Assembly (NCBI GenBank): GCA_945876185.1
Contig: CAMCMZ010000006.1
Location: 1-64,000 of the forward strand
Reading direction: 5' to 3'
Length of the DNA: 64,000 bases
From: Candidatus Kuenenia stuttgartensis
GTDB lineage: Bacteria; Planctomycetota; UBA11346
Shown piece by piece: positions 19,765 to 30,403 of this stretch. The notes under the pieces are model-generated. The model had not been told where the DNA came from. It searched no databases and was given only the letters and a program-made list of their open reading frames with translations. Position 1 is the first letter of the stretch, and each line of letters starts with the position of its first letter. Position numbers and translations under genes: made by a program.

Positions 19765-19810
19765 CTTGCGCTCACTAGGCGCAAGTTGAGTGCGGGGTGG
19801 CAGACCCCGC
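19765..19810 (-). terminator. Twin hairpins after the AraC-type gene
   Basis: GCGGGGT/ACCCCGC (19792-19810) and CTTGCGC/GCGCAAG (19765-19785) form two consecutive perfect 7-bp stems. They lie between the stop of the leftward AraC-type gene and the folP start. Neither has a U-tract; they probably separate the two transcripts. Confidence 0.4.
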
Positions 19811-19821
19811 CCGACAGCGCG

Positions 19822-20592
19822 TCATGGACCTTCTTTCGCTCGTAGCTGGACTGGACTCAGTCCAAATCTGCGGCTGATGACGCGCGAGAAATGGAACGGA
19901 TTGGCATAGCCACACGCGGCCGCCACGCCTTGCACCGTGGCCCCGGGCTCACGCAGCAGACGGCGGGCATGACTGAGCCGGCTGAGTTCCAACCACCGGC
20001 GCGGGGTGGTGCCGAAGGCAGCGGAAAACTTCCGGTTGAACACCGCCGGCGCGAACCCGGCGACGCGGGCCGCCTCGACCAGGGACGGGTGCTTGAGGCA
20101 TTGCACCTCCATCCAGCGCAACGCGGCCACGAGTCTGGGATCCGGAGGTGGGTCAGCCCCTTCGGTTTCCAAGACTTCAGCGAGCACCGCCGCAACCAGC
20201 GCCTGCAGGCGCAGCTCCCCCGCAAGATCGCGGCGTTCGATCCACGCTGGGATGCTGTGCCAGACGGGCTGCCACCAGCTCCACTGTCCTGCGGGCCAGC
20301 TGATGATGCGGTCAATCCGGGCCAGGCGCCGCTCGACGACCGGGGAGATCATGTGGAAATGGAGCCAATGGACGAACATGCCCTGGGCCGAGCCATGCCG
20401 GTGCGGACGGCCGCCGGGGATGAGGTAGATGGTCGCCGGGGCCAGCCGGAGCTCATGGCCGGGCAGCGCATAGGTCGCGGTCCCGGATTCGACCAGGTAC
20501 AGTTTATGACTGCTCTCGGTCTGCCAGCCGTCACTCGTCCATTCGGAATCGCACCGGGTCGAACCACCAGAATCGATCGTCAGGTCGGTCAT
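19822..20592 (-). CDS. AraC-family transcriptional regulator with cupin sensor
   Basis: This encodes 256 residues. The N-terminal cupin (about 25-100) has LYLVESGTATYALPGH and TIYLIPGGRPHRHG, a ligand pocket that in AraC proteins often binds sugars. The C-terminal double helix-turn-helix (about 155-252) reads LVEAARVAGFAPAVFNRKFS and VQGVAAACGYANPFHFSRVI, ending in RRFGLSP. It is divergent from the PhyH/UroD pair with 75 bp between starts, so it very likely controls that pair and itself. Confidence 0.88.
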   Translation of the reverse strand: MTDLTIDSGGSTRCDSEWTSDGWQTESSHKLYLVESGTATYALPGHELRLAPATIYLIPGGRPHRHGSAQGMFVHWLHFHMISPVVERRLARIDRIISWPAGQWSWWQPVWHSIPAWIERRDLAGELRLQALVAAVLAEVLETEGADPPPDPRLVAALRWMEVQCLKHPSLVEAARVAGFAPAVFNRKFSAAFGTTPRRWLELSRLSHARRLLREPGATVQGVAAACGYANPFHFSRVISRRFGLSPVQLRAKEGP

Positions 20593-20667
20593 GGAAGGTC
20601 ACGAAAGGATAGGTCCGGATGCGATTCGGTCCATGGCTGCAGGTTGCCAGCGGACAGCATCGCCCCC

Positions 20668-21582
20668 ATGAACCCGAGCCCTGCTCCCGATCCCCAACCC
20701 AAGGCCGACCCTGAGGATGATCTCCTGACCATCCTCAGGGATAGTCCCAGCATCGCTGCCGATTCGCGCCGACAGGCTGCCTTCATTCCTGGCGATCCGG
20801 CCCGCGCCCGCTCCTTGCGGCCCGAGCAGGTCGAGGCCTTCAACACCCAGGGCATCATCGGCCCATTCGCGGTCTACGATGCGTCCCAGGCGCTCGCCAA
20901 TCGCACCGCCTTCGACGCCCTGCTCGCAAGTTTCCGCGCCCAGGGCAAGGATTCCTACGCCATCAACGGCTTCCATGACCGCTGCGCCACGATCTGGGAC
21001 CTGGCGACCAACCCACGCATCCTCGACCTGGTCGAGGACCTGATCGGACCGGACATCGTGGCCTGGGGCACGCACTTCTTCTGCAAGATGCCCGGCGACG
21101 GCAAGACCGTGGGCTGGCACCAGGACGCGACCTACTGGCCACTCACCCCGACCCGGACGGTCACCGCCTGGATCGCGATCGACGACAGCGATCTGAGCAA
21201 CGGCGGCATGCAGGTCGTCCCCGGTTCGCACCGGCACGGCCCCCTGCCGGTCGTGCGCAGTCCGCCTGAAACCAACAACCTTTTATGGGAACAGGTCGTC
21301 GGCTGGGAACACCTCGGCAAACCCGCCTGCATCCCGCTGCGCGCCGGCGAATGCACCCTGCACAGCGATCTTCTGCTGCATGGCAGCGAACCGAACCGCT
21401 CGCAGCGCCGCCGCTGCGGCCTGACCGTGCGCTACGCCGCAGCATCAGTACGCAGCTGGAAGGACTGGAACGGGAACGCCATCCGCTGCCGGGGCGAAGA
21501 CCGCGCGTCCTATTGGACGCACAATCCCAGGCCGGCAGACGACCGGCCATTCGGTGCGCCGGTGATGTTCGGCTCGAACTGA
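20668..21582 (+). CDS. Phytanoyl-CoA dioxygenase (PhyH) family protein
   Basis: This encodes 304 residues. It is an Fe(II)/2-oxoglutarate dioxygenase fold with the metal ligands H-x-D in GWHQDATYWPL (His151, Asp153) and the distal His probably in LLLHGSEPN (His238). GGMQVVPGSHRHG is the family's conserved turn. A 2-oxoglutarate-contacting Arg is likely in RRCGLTVRY. The first 40 residues are Pro/Asp-rich and divergent. The start at 20668 is preferred over the longer frame, which runs under the AraC promoter. The substrate is unknown; such proteins are abundant in PVC bacteria, often beside AraC regulators as here. Confidence 0.88.
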   Translation: MNPSPAPDPQPKADPEDDLLTILRDSPSIAADSRRQAAFIPGDPARARSLRPEQVEAFNTQGIIGPFAVYDASQALANRTAFDALLASFRAQGKDSYAINGFHDRCATIWDLATNPRILDLVEDLIGPDIVAWGTHFFCKMPGDGKTVGWHQDATYWPLTPTRTVTAWIAIDDSDLSNGGMQVVPGSHRHGPLPVVRSPPETNNLLWEQVVGWEHLGKPACIPLRAGECTLHSDLLLHGSEPNRSQRRRCGLTVRYAAASVRSWKDWNGNAIRCRGEDRASYWTHNPRPADDRPFGAPVMFGSN

Positions 21583-21644
21583 CCCATTCCGCCCGCTGAT
21601 CGGCCCCGTCCACAAAAAGCTCCGTCCACACAAAGGCTCCGCCC

Positions 21645-22937
21645 ATGACTCCTCAAGCCCAGTCAACGTCCGCCACCAGCGAACCCACCCGCGAGGAGCG
21701 ACGCGTCCTCCAGGAGCTGGCCCGACGCAAACGTGAGATCGGCCTGCTGCCGGTGCAGCAGGAGCGCCAGCGCGCCTGGACCGACCTCAACGGCCTGCGT
21801 CCGGTTCGACCGATGGTCTGGATCAACGAGATCCCCTGGCCGGAACTCGAAGCCGCCGATCCGGCCGCGTTGCAAGCGCGTTGCCGGAATCCGGTCCTGC
21901 GCGCGGCCGAGACCGAGCTGCGACGCGAACTCTACCAGTGGGACCATTTTCAAGCGGACATGATCGTCGATCCCTTCCTGGTTTACCGCCTGGTCGGCGG
22001 ACCTGATGGAAGCTATGCCGATTACGGCCTGAAGCCGAAGGAGATTCGCAAAAAAGGCGCGCACGATGTGCTTTTCCAACCCCGCATTGAAAGCCTCGAT
22101 GACGTCCAACGCATCCACCAGCCCCGGGTCTGGGTCGACCACGAGAAGACGGAACGCCGGCGGAAGCGCCTTGAAGAAGCGCTCGAAGGGGCGATCCCGG
22201 TGGTCGTGCGCGGCCTCACCACCCAATGGCACACGCCGTGGGATTACGCGGTGCGCTGGTATGGGGTCGAACGCCTGATGTACGACCTCATCGACCGGCC
22301 GGAGCTGGTCGCCGCGACCTGCGAGCGGGTCTGCCAGCACACTCTGGCCGTGCTCGATGAGCAGGAGCGCCTCGGGATGCTCGCGGTCGGCAACGGCAAC
22401 TGGCGCGTCGGTTCCGGCGGACTGGGTTGTACCGACGAGCTGCCGTCAGGCCCGCTTGATCGCCCGGCAACTGCGCGCGACCAGTGGGGCTGCGGCAACG
22501 CGCAGATCTTCTCCGAGGTCTCGGCGTCGATGCACGAGGAGTTCTCGCTCCGCTTCGAACGGCCGGTGATCGAGCGCTTCGGCCTGTCGTACTACGGCTG
22601 CTGCGAGCCGCTGCACCGCAAGATCCCGATGCTGCGCAGCCTCAAAAACCTGCGCAAGATCTCGATGAGCCCGAAAGCCAACCTGCGCCAGGCGGCCGAC
22701 ACCGTGGGACGCGACTACGTGCTGTCGTTCAAGCCGAATCCCGCCCATGTCGCCGGCGACGCCTTCGACGCGCCACTCGTGCGGGCGTACTTGCGCCAGG
22801 CACTCAAAGACCTGCGCGGCAGTCCGATCGAGATCATCTTCAAAGACATCACCACCATCCGCAGCGACCCCCAGCGTCTGCACGCCTGGGAACGCATCGC
22901 GATGGAGGTCGCGATGGAAGTCGAGGCAGAGGGCTGA
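21645..22937 (+). CDS. Uroporphyrinogen decarboxylase-like (UroD/MtaA superfamily) protein
   Basis: This encodes 430 residues. It has a UroD-type TIM barrel with conserved segments GLTTQWHTPWDYAVRWYGVE and FGLSYYGCCEPLHRKIPMLR, where the Cys pair could bind metal as in the corrinoid methyltransferases MtaA/CmuA, and YVLSFKPNPAHV near the end. The N-terminus is a charged coiled coil (about 10-45). It is longer than HemE and lacks a heme gene context. It follows the PhyH gene by 62 bp, so a catabolic or demethylation role with PhyH is more likely than heme synthesis; this is an inference. Confidence 0.8.
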   Translation: MTPQAQSTSATSEPTREERRVLQELARRKREIGLLPVQQERQRAWTDLNGLRPVRPMVWINEIPWPELEAADPAALQARCRNPVLRAAETELRRELYQWDHFQADMIVDPFLVYRLVGGPDGSYADYGLKPKEIRKKGAHDVLFQPRIESLDDVQRIHQPRVWVDHEKTERRRKRLEEALEGAIPVVVRGLTTQWHTPWDYAVRWYGVERLMYDLIDRPELVAATCERVCQHTLAVLDEQERLGMLAVGNGNWRVGSGGLGCTDELPSGPLDRPATARDQWGCGNAQIFSEVSASMHEEFSLRFERPVIERFGLSYYGCCEPLHRKIPMLRSLKNLRKISMSPKANLRQAADTVGRDYVLSFKPNPAHVAGDAFDAPLVRAYLRQALKDLRGSPIEIIFKDITTIRSDPQRLHAWERIAMEVAMEVEAEG

Positions 22938-23021
22938 GTCCCGGTCTGCTGGATCCCGCCGTTATCCTTCATCTCGCATATGAGCCCCACATTTTTCAAC
23001 AAGTTGGCGCGGGTATAAGGG

Positions 23022-23046
23022 TTGGTGCATTTCCCGCCAGCACCAA
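23022..23046 (+). terminator. Weak hairpin downstream of the UroD-like gene
   Basis: TTGGTGC and GCACCAA form a perfect 7-bp stem with an 11-base loop, about 85 bp after the stop. No T-run follows. The rest of 22938-23133 shows no gene. Confidence 0.3.
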
Positions 23047-23133
23047 TCGGGTGAGGAGAACGGATCGGCATTCCCTGCTTTGAACGCCGATCACACCGAC
23101 CATCATCGAAACCACCACACCAGAAATTTCCTG

Positions 23134-23238
23134 AAAAAAATCGCAAGAGTGCCCCAGATGCAAGGCGGGAGGAAGGAGTGTGGCAGCGCCAGCAGACTTC
23201 CGACCAACGCAGCAGATGGGGCGCTATTGCGATTTTTG
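23134..23238. repeat. Palindromic 3'-end element, copy A
   Basis: The ends are inverted: GAAAAAAATCGCAAGAGTGC on the left and ATTGCGATTTTTGG on the right, with CCCCAGATGC and GCAGATGGGG arms inside. The core GGCGGGAGGAAGGAGTGTGG is shared exactly with copy B at 27941-28142. On the - strand it begins two bases after the stop of the YwqG-like gene and ends in a T7 tract, so it can act as a long terminator hairpin. Confidence 0.8.
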
Positions 23239-23240
23239 GG

Positions 23241-23873
23241 TTATTTCGCCTGCTGCCAGCAGAGGCAGCCTTCGTTGCCGTCCACGTCCACGAAGACGTA
23301 CACCACGCCGCCGTCGCCCAGCTTGAGGTCGATGAGATCGCCGGCGATGCGGTGGTGGAACCGCATCGGGCGGCCCATCGCCGCGTCAACGTCGACCGGG
23401 GTGTTGGTCCACAGCGGATAGCCGCCCCACTTCGTGCAGTCGCAGCCGAGTTCATCGACCAGGTCGACCCAGGCGTCGGACTGGGCGAGGTCGAGTCCGG
23501 TCGGATCGATATCGAGATCCGTGGATTCCTCCATTGCATCGCCGAAGACGGTCTTGCAGCCCTTCCAGTCGCCGGGGCAAACGCCGTTGAGGACCGAAAA
23601 ATGCACCTCGGCCGTGGGCACGATCAGCACCGCGTTGTCGCCCTGGCCGGGTTTGTAATCGAAGGTTTCACCTGGATCCGAACGATCCATGAAGGCCACC
23701 ACCATCTTGTCGGAACCCGGCGCGAGCGGCTGCGCCGACACCAGTGCCATCGTCTTGCCGGTGCGGCTGCCGCGCGGATGCGCGACGCCACGCTTGATGT
23801 GGCCGCCAATCTGGCCGACGGCGAGCAGGGGATTTGGTGCGCGGATGATCTTCCTGCTCTGCATGCCAGCCAT
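23241..23873 (-). CDS. YwqG-like (DUF1963) family protein, tentative
   Basis: This encodes 210 residues. The C-terminal half has KWGGYPLWTNTPV and a final strand pair VVYVFVDVDGNEGCLCWQQ, resembling the YwqG/DUF1963 pattern (gGyP..., G..YvFvd...fsWq). Five Cys residues cluster in the second half (GVCPGDWKGC, GCDC, CLC) and might bind metal. I chose the start at 23873 (MAGMQSRKIIRAPNPLLAVG) because GGAG lies eight bases upstream; the longer frame adds a non-conserved Arg-rich region. The function is unknown in the family. It is a single gene with a palindromic element at its stop. Confidence 0.6.
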   Translation of the reverse strand: MAGMQSRKIIRAPNPLLAVGQIGGHIKRGVAHPRGSRTGKTMALVSAQPLAPGSDKMVVAFMDRSDPGETFDYKPGQGDNAVLIVPTAEVHFSVLNGVCPGDWKGCKTVFGDAMEESTDLDIDPTGLDLAQSDAWVDLVDELGCDCTKWGGYPLWTNTPVDVDAAMGRPMRFHHRIAGDLIDLKLGDGGVVYVFVDVDGNEGCLCWQQAK

Positions 23874-24054
23874 GTCGTGCTCCGGTAGGTCCCGCCATGA
23901 TGCGGCCGTCCGGCTGACCGCAACCCTGCCGGCGTGGCGGACGCACGGAGCTTTTTCCACGTCCGCATGCGAGAAACAGTTTGCGGATCACGGAAAGACG
24001 GTCTATACAAGGCACAGATATACCAACCCCCAGCCCCTCACCAGGAGCCCGCCC

Positions 24055-24165
24055 ATGCCCAAGTCCGCCGCCAAGCCCGCCAAGAAAGCCGTCAAGGCTG
24101 TCGTCAAGGCTGTCAAGAAGCCTGTCGCCAAGAAGGCTGTCGCCAAGAAGACCGCGAAGAAGTAG
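24055..24165 (+). CDS. Tiny histone H1-like Lys/Ala/Pro-rich protein
   Basis: This encodes 36 residues, almost entirely Lys, Ala, Val and Pro in KKAVKAVVKA- and KKPVAKKAVAKK-type repeats, like the C-terminal tails of histone H1, AlgP and chlamydial Hc1. It should bind DNA or RNA non-specifically. The gene is well supported by AGGAG ten bases before its ATG, a possible promoter (TATACA at about 24003) and a strong hairpin after the stop. The length is unusually short for this group. It could alternatively be a remnant of a longer H1-like gene. Confidence 0.65.
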   Translation: MPKSAAKPAKKAVKAVVKAVKKPVAKKAVAKKTAKK

Positions 24166-24210
24166 TTCTTCGCTACATCCCGACGCCGCCCACGCGGCGC
24201 GGACGGCCCT

Positions 24211-24242
24211 GGCCGGACCGACGGTTCATCCGCGGTCCGGCC
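24211..24242 (+). terminator. Hairpin after the H1-like gene
   Basis: GGCCGGACCG and CGGTCCGGCC form a perfect 10-bp stem with a 12-base loop, followed by GGTTCGTTTGG. It lies 45 bp after the stop. It is T-poor, so efficiency is uncertain. The following stretch to 24711 has no gene, only the palindromic element at 24373-24627. Confidence 0.5.
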
Positions 24243-24372
24243 GGTTCGTTTGGTGGCTGTTCCCACCGCCTGGTTGTTGGTTCTGCGCTGAAGCCGCGCG
24301 CGGAGCAGGACACCGGATGGGCCAGACAACGCCCACGAAAGATCCGAACCCCGGATCCCCTGAAATAGACCC

Positions 24373-24627
24373 TGAGACCAGAACGTCGCCTTTCAGTCGT
24401 CCCTACGGGACTGATACCGATCTATTTCCACTCACCCCGGGGTTGAAACCCCGGGCTAACATCATCACGTCCCTACGGGACGGAAGAGGCGAAATTCATG
24501 GCTAATATCAAGGATTCAATGCGCCCCGTAGGGACGCAGCGAGGTTAGCCCGGGGTTTCAACCCCGGGGTTGGCATGACCCATGAGTGAAGTCCCGTAGG
24601 GACGACTGAAGTCTGGGTATGGTCTCA
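24373..24627. repeat. Large palindromic intergenic element built on GTCCCTACGGGAC
   Basis: The outer arms TGAGACCA (24373-24380) and TGGTCTCA (24620-24627) enclose inverted CACCCCGGGGTTGAAACCCC/GGGGTTTCAACCCCGGGG segments and repeated GTCCCTACGGGAC motifs with their variants. The whole element is roughly mirror-symmetric about the AT-rich centre near 24505. It carries no coding potential. It lies between the H1-like gene and the gyrA stop. Confidence 0.85.
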
Positions 24628-24711
24628 AGTGACTACCCAGCCACAGCAAAGAACCGCGACCGCTGCGCCATCACCATGATGAGGTGGCGGTCGCTCGCGG
24701 ATGACGCGTCG

Positions 24712-27201
<2,490 letters not shown>

Positions 27202-27375
27202 TGTCGCTCCTGCTGGGGTCCGCTGGGGCCTGCTGCCTGTTTGGGCCTGCTGGGCTCCTGCCGGCTCCCGGCGTGATCGCGGCAGCGTAGCAGTGCGACC
27301 GACAGGGCAAGGGAACTTGCAGGGTTTGCCGCGATTGACGGAGGGCGCTTCCGGGCCCATGGTTGCCTGCGACCG

Positions 27376-27912
27376 ATGCTCAAATCAGCCCTCATCTGCG
27401 CCGCGATCATCCTCGTCCTCATCGGCGGGATCTGGGCCATTGTCTATTCCCGCAGCGACCACAGCGGGGTGGCGGCCTTCAATGAACGGCTCTATTCGAT
27501 CCAATACGATCTCGGCCGGCCCTACCTGAAGGTCCGCGCCGTCCTGGACGAATATGCGCGGATGAAGCACATCGATCCGGTCACGCTCGACCAGCGCATC
27601 GACGCCATCGCATCGGCGGTCACCACTGCCCGCACCCACCTGGGGGCGACTTCCGTACCCCCCTTTGCCGACTGCCGCGAGCTCCAGACCTGCATCCTCG
27701 CCTGGGTCGACCAGGCCAGCATGTCGGTCGAGATCCTGCGCAAGGCCGCCGCCTTCATGCGCGAGCGCAATCCCGGCCGCGACAGCGATGTGCAGGATCT
27801 CGCCAAGCTGCTCACCCCAATGGAGCGGGAAGACCGCCGCCTGACCCTGGCCTTGCAGGCGGCGCAGGCGGCGATGGCGAAACAGCACGGCTTGTCGATG
27901 CGGAAACCGTAG
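27376..27912 (+). CDS. Membrane-anchored hypothetical helical protein
   Basis: This encodes 178 residues. One N-terminal transmembrane helix (about 5-24, ALICAAIILVLIGGIWAIVY) is followed by an all-helical, charged domain. Two Cys residues in CRELQTC could be a disulfide or metal site if periplasmic. No family is recognised. It is divergent from gyrA with about 170 bp between starts and is followed by palindromic element copy B. Confidence 0.6.
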   Translation: MLKSALICAAIILVLIGGIWAIVYSRSDHSGVAAFNERLYSIQYDLGRPYLKVRAVLDEYARMKHIDPVTLDQRIDAIASAVTTARTHLGATSVPPFADCRELQTCILAWVDQASMSVEILRKAAAFMRERNPGRDSDVQDLAKLLTPMEREDRRLTLALQAAQAAMAKQHGLSMRKP

Positions 27913-27940
27913 CCCGTTCGGATCAGCCTTAAAATTCCAG

Positions 27941-28142
27941 AAAAAATCGCAAGTGCGCCCCAGATGCAAGGCGGGAGGAAGGAGTGTGGCAGCGCCTCGT
28001 CAGGACAGGTGTGGCCGCACGGTTACGTGGCCGCAGCCGAGCATCAGATGTCCAAACCATCTCTGGGGCGGTTCAAACCACCTGTCCTGACCATGACAGC
28101 TGACGACCAACGCCGCAGCTGGGGTGCAATTGCGATTTTTGG
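27941..28142. repeat. Palindromic 3'-end element, copy B, with nested insertion
   Basis: It has the same ends and core as copy A at 23134-23238 (AAAAAATCGCAA...TTGCGATTTTT). After AGCGCC it carries about 93 extra bases bounded by the perfect 13-bp inverted repeat GTCAGGACAGGTG (27999-28011) and CACCTGTCCTGAC (28079-28091). The element begins directly at the stop of the ketosynthase gene on the - strand. Confidence 0.85.
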
Positions 28143-28143
28143 T

Positions 28144-29172
28144 TCAGTCCCGCACCAGCGCCACGCCCACCGCGTGACCGCCGAAGCCCAGGCTGAGTTT
28201 CCACAGCGACCGCACCGGCGCATGCAGGGCGATGGCCAGTTCGACCAGACCGCTCGCGCCCAGGCAGTGGCCGATCACCGGTTTCAGGTGCATCCAGGGG
28301 ATGCCGCGCCAGGGCCCGGCCATCAAACCAGCGCGTTCATAGGCATCACCGACGGCGGTGCCGGTCGCATGGGTGCAGATCAGGTCCGGGCGCGGACAGG
28401 TGCGCCAGAGACCGGCGAGCAGGGCGCGCAGGGTGGCCGGGTCTTGGAATTCGGTGGCGTGGGACGCGTCGCCCAGCCGGACACCTGAGACCAGGCGCCA
28501 ACCCGCGCCACCGGATCCCTGTCGCAGCGCCACCGCCCCGGCACCATCGCCGGGTGCGAAACCGGTCGGTGCCGTGCCGACGAGGGCGAACGCCTGCGGC
28601 AGACGGTCGCCGCACAGCACGCCCAACGCGCGGAAACCAGCATCGACCAAGGGTGGGCGAAAAGCATCGATCGACAGAGCAAGGGCGCGCGAGGCCCGGC
28701 CGGCGGCCAGCGCATCAGCGCAGGCGAGCAGTCCATGCAACCCAGTAGCACAGGCAGCGGCGACCGGAAGGTCGACGAACCAGGGCACGTCCAGGTGGCT
28801 GGCGATGGCGGCGGTGTGCTGGCCTGGCCAAGAAGCGACGAAACCCTTGGCTGGACCGAGTATTCCAGCGGGATCGCCTTTACTGGTGCTGACCGACAGG
28901 GCGAGCTCGCCGCTGATCTCAGCGATGCTGGACCAGGGCCGATGCGCCGCCTGCCAACCCAACTCCGCGATGGGATCCAGCCCCGCCGGCGCTGCCGGCA
29001 ACCGGCCCATCCATCCCGCGACCGGATCGTGGCTGAGCGCATGAGCGTCGCCGCCCACCACCTGCCAGGCCTGAGCGGCGTCGCCCGCCGAGCAGCGGCA
29101 GTCCCAGCCGGCGAGATGCAGGTCGTCGTAGACCGAAACCGGTGTGCTCACGCCCGCGATGCTGGCCAGCAC
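28144..29172 (-). CDS. Beta-ketoacyl synthase-like protein
   Basis: This encodes 342 residues, shorter than FabF (about 410). The ketosynthase triad is complete: nucleophile Cys in VAAACATGLHG, first His in CTHATGTAVGD and second His in the KPVIGHCLGASG motif. GFAPGDGAGAVALR is the conserved turn after the Cys domain. The missing length is mostly N-terminal (the start is GTG and the usual VTG.G..T opening is absent). It may therefore be a divergent condensing enzyme for a specialised lipid, or a regulatory KS-like protein. There is no acyl carrier protein or other fatty acid gene nearby. Confidence 0.82.
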   Translation of the reverse strand: MLASIAGVSTPVSVYDDLHLAGWDCRCSAGDAAQAWQVVGGDAHALSHDPVAGWMGRLPAAPAGLDPIAELGWQAAHRPWSSIAEISGELALSVSTSKGDPAGILGPAKGFVASWPGQHTAAIASHLDVPWFVDLPVAAACATGLHGLLACADALAAGRASRALALSIDAFRPPLVDAGFRALGVLCGDRLPQAFALVGTAPTGFAPGDGAGAVALRQGSGGAGWRLVSGVRLGDASHATEFQDPATLRALLAGLWRTCPRPDLICTHATGTAVGDAYERAGLMAGPWRGIPWMHLKPVIGHCLGASGLVELAIALHAPVRSLWKLSLGFGGHAVGVALVRD

Positions 29173-29233
29173 GCGGCTGGCTCAAGGCGACCGGGCGTCA
29201 GGACTCGACCGATACGCGCCACGCATCCGATTT

Positions 29234-29520
29234 CCTGGGAGCACGTCGCTCCGCGGCGCTTGTGGGCTTTCGCGTCGGTTCGTGCGCCGCGGAGCGGCGC
29301 CTGGGGATTGGCCATTTGCGTCGCCAAACCACAAAAACCTGCAAAAACGCTTGCGTCTGGGACCGCCGGTTTGCAACCGGCCGCTGACCGCGAGGCGAGC
29401 CGGCCAAGGCCGGCAAGATGATGAATTGCTGGTTAAGTATGGTCGGCCTTGGCCGGCTCGCCTGATCAGCCCGTACGAATGGCCAATCCCCAGAGCGCCG
29501 CGGAGCGGCGCGCTCCCAGG
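29234..29520. repeat. Palindromic intergenic element, copy 2
   Basis: The terminal arms at 29234-29259 and 29495-29520 are inverted over 26 bp with two mismatches. Nested inside are the inverted CTGGGGATTGGCCATT/AATGGCCAATCCCCAG arms, GGACCGCCGGTTTGCAACCG and two GGCCTTGGCCGG-type segments, shared with copy 1 at 16579-16799. Its right edge touches the stop codon of the AsmA-like gene (29522). No gene is seen between 29173 and 29521. Confidence 0.85.
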
Positions 29521-29521
29521 C

Positions 29522-30403
29522 TCAGCCGCCAAATGGATCGAGGATGAATTCTGGTTTGGATAGACGCCCGCGCACCAGATGGGTAGCCAGGCCCTGCACC
29601 AGCGGGCGGAATATCGGGGAGAAGATGGTGCGGATCGCAGGGATCTCATTGAACACCCCGCCGGCGGGCTTGCTGCGCGCGGTGAGATGCAGACCGAGAT
29701 CGAAGTCGACATGGCCGGACAGGTTGACGATCGCCGAGGGCGCATTGATGCGCGCCGCCAGCAGCACGATACGGCTGTTCTTCAACTCGAAGCGCATGGT
29801 CGCCTCGTCCTTGCCATGGCTCTGGTTGGGATCGCCAAACAGCAGGTTGGTCAGGTACGGCAGCGGCAGCAGGCTGCCTTTGCGGATCTCAATATCGCCG
29901 CGACCGGTCAGCAGTTCCGGGTGGCCGGCGGGGAAGCTGAATTCGCTCCAGCCATTGAGCGTGCCGGCCACGCTGTCGCTGGTCCCGCCGTAATGCCGCA
30001 CGAGGGTGGCGAGGTCGATGTCCTTCGCCTCGAACCAGCCAGAATAACCGAGCACGGACCAGGTGTCGCGATCGAAGTCGACCGCGAACCAGCCGGTGAC
30101 CGTGCCGCCGTAGCCGGTCGCCTGCGCCTTGGTGAAAACCAGGGTCAGGCGCGGCTTGCCCTCGGCGGTGGGCGTTGCGGACTTCATCTCAGGCACCGCC
30201 ACCACATCGCGAAAGGCGAGGCCGAGCGGCGGGAATTCCAGCGCGTTCGCATGCAGGATGCGACCGGTGATGAACGTGCTCAAACCGGTCGCGGCCGGTG
30301 CGACGGGCACGGCCGGCGATTCTGATACCGCTTCACCTGCAATGCCAACGCCCAGCAGGCACGCTGCCGCCAGCAACCAAACCCGGAGATGATCAGCGCT
30401 CAT
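29522..30403 (-). CDS. Periplasmic AsmA/TamB-like protein
   Basis: This encodes 293 residues with a signal peptide or anchor (about 7-25, VWLLAAACLLGVGIAGEAV). The remainder is beta-rich. The C-terminal third (LSGHVDFDLGLHLTARSKPA, then FRPLVQGLATHLVRGRLSKP and EFILDPFGG) resembles the AsmA-like C-terminal domain found in bridge-type lipid transfer proteins. It lacks the long repetitive groove of TamB/YhdP, so it may be an accessory or truncated relative. Its ATG overlaps the fchA stop (ATGA), making it the third gene of murA-fchA-AsmA-like. Confidence 0.62.
   Translation of the reverse strand: MSADHLRVWLLAAACLLGVGIAGEAVSESPAVPVAPAATGLSTFITGRILHANALEFPPLGLAFRDVVAVPEMKSATPTAEGKPRLTLVFTKAQATGYGGTVTGWFAVDFDRDTWSVLGYSGWFEAKDIDLATLVRHYGGTSDSVAGTLNGWSEFSFPAGHPELLTGRGDIEIRKGSLLPLPYLTNLLFGDPNQSHGKDEATMRFELKNSRIVLLAARINAPSAIVNLSGHVDFDLGLHLTARSKPAGGVFNEIPAIRTIFSPIFRPLVQGLATHLVRGRLSKPEFILDPFGG

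Noticed and set aside
28346-29044. Alternative frames through the ketosynthase gene
   Set aside because: They lack the Cys/His/His motifs, which are all in one - strand frame.
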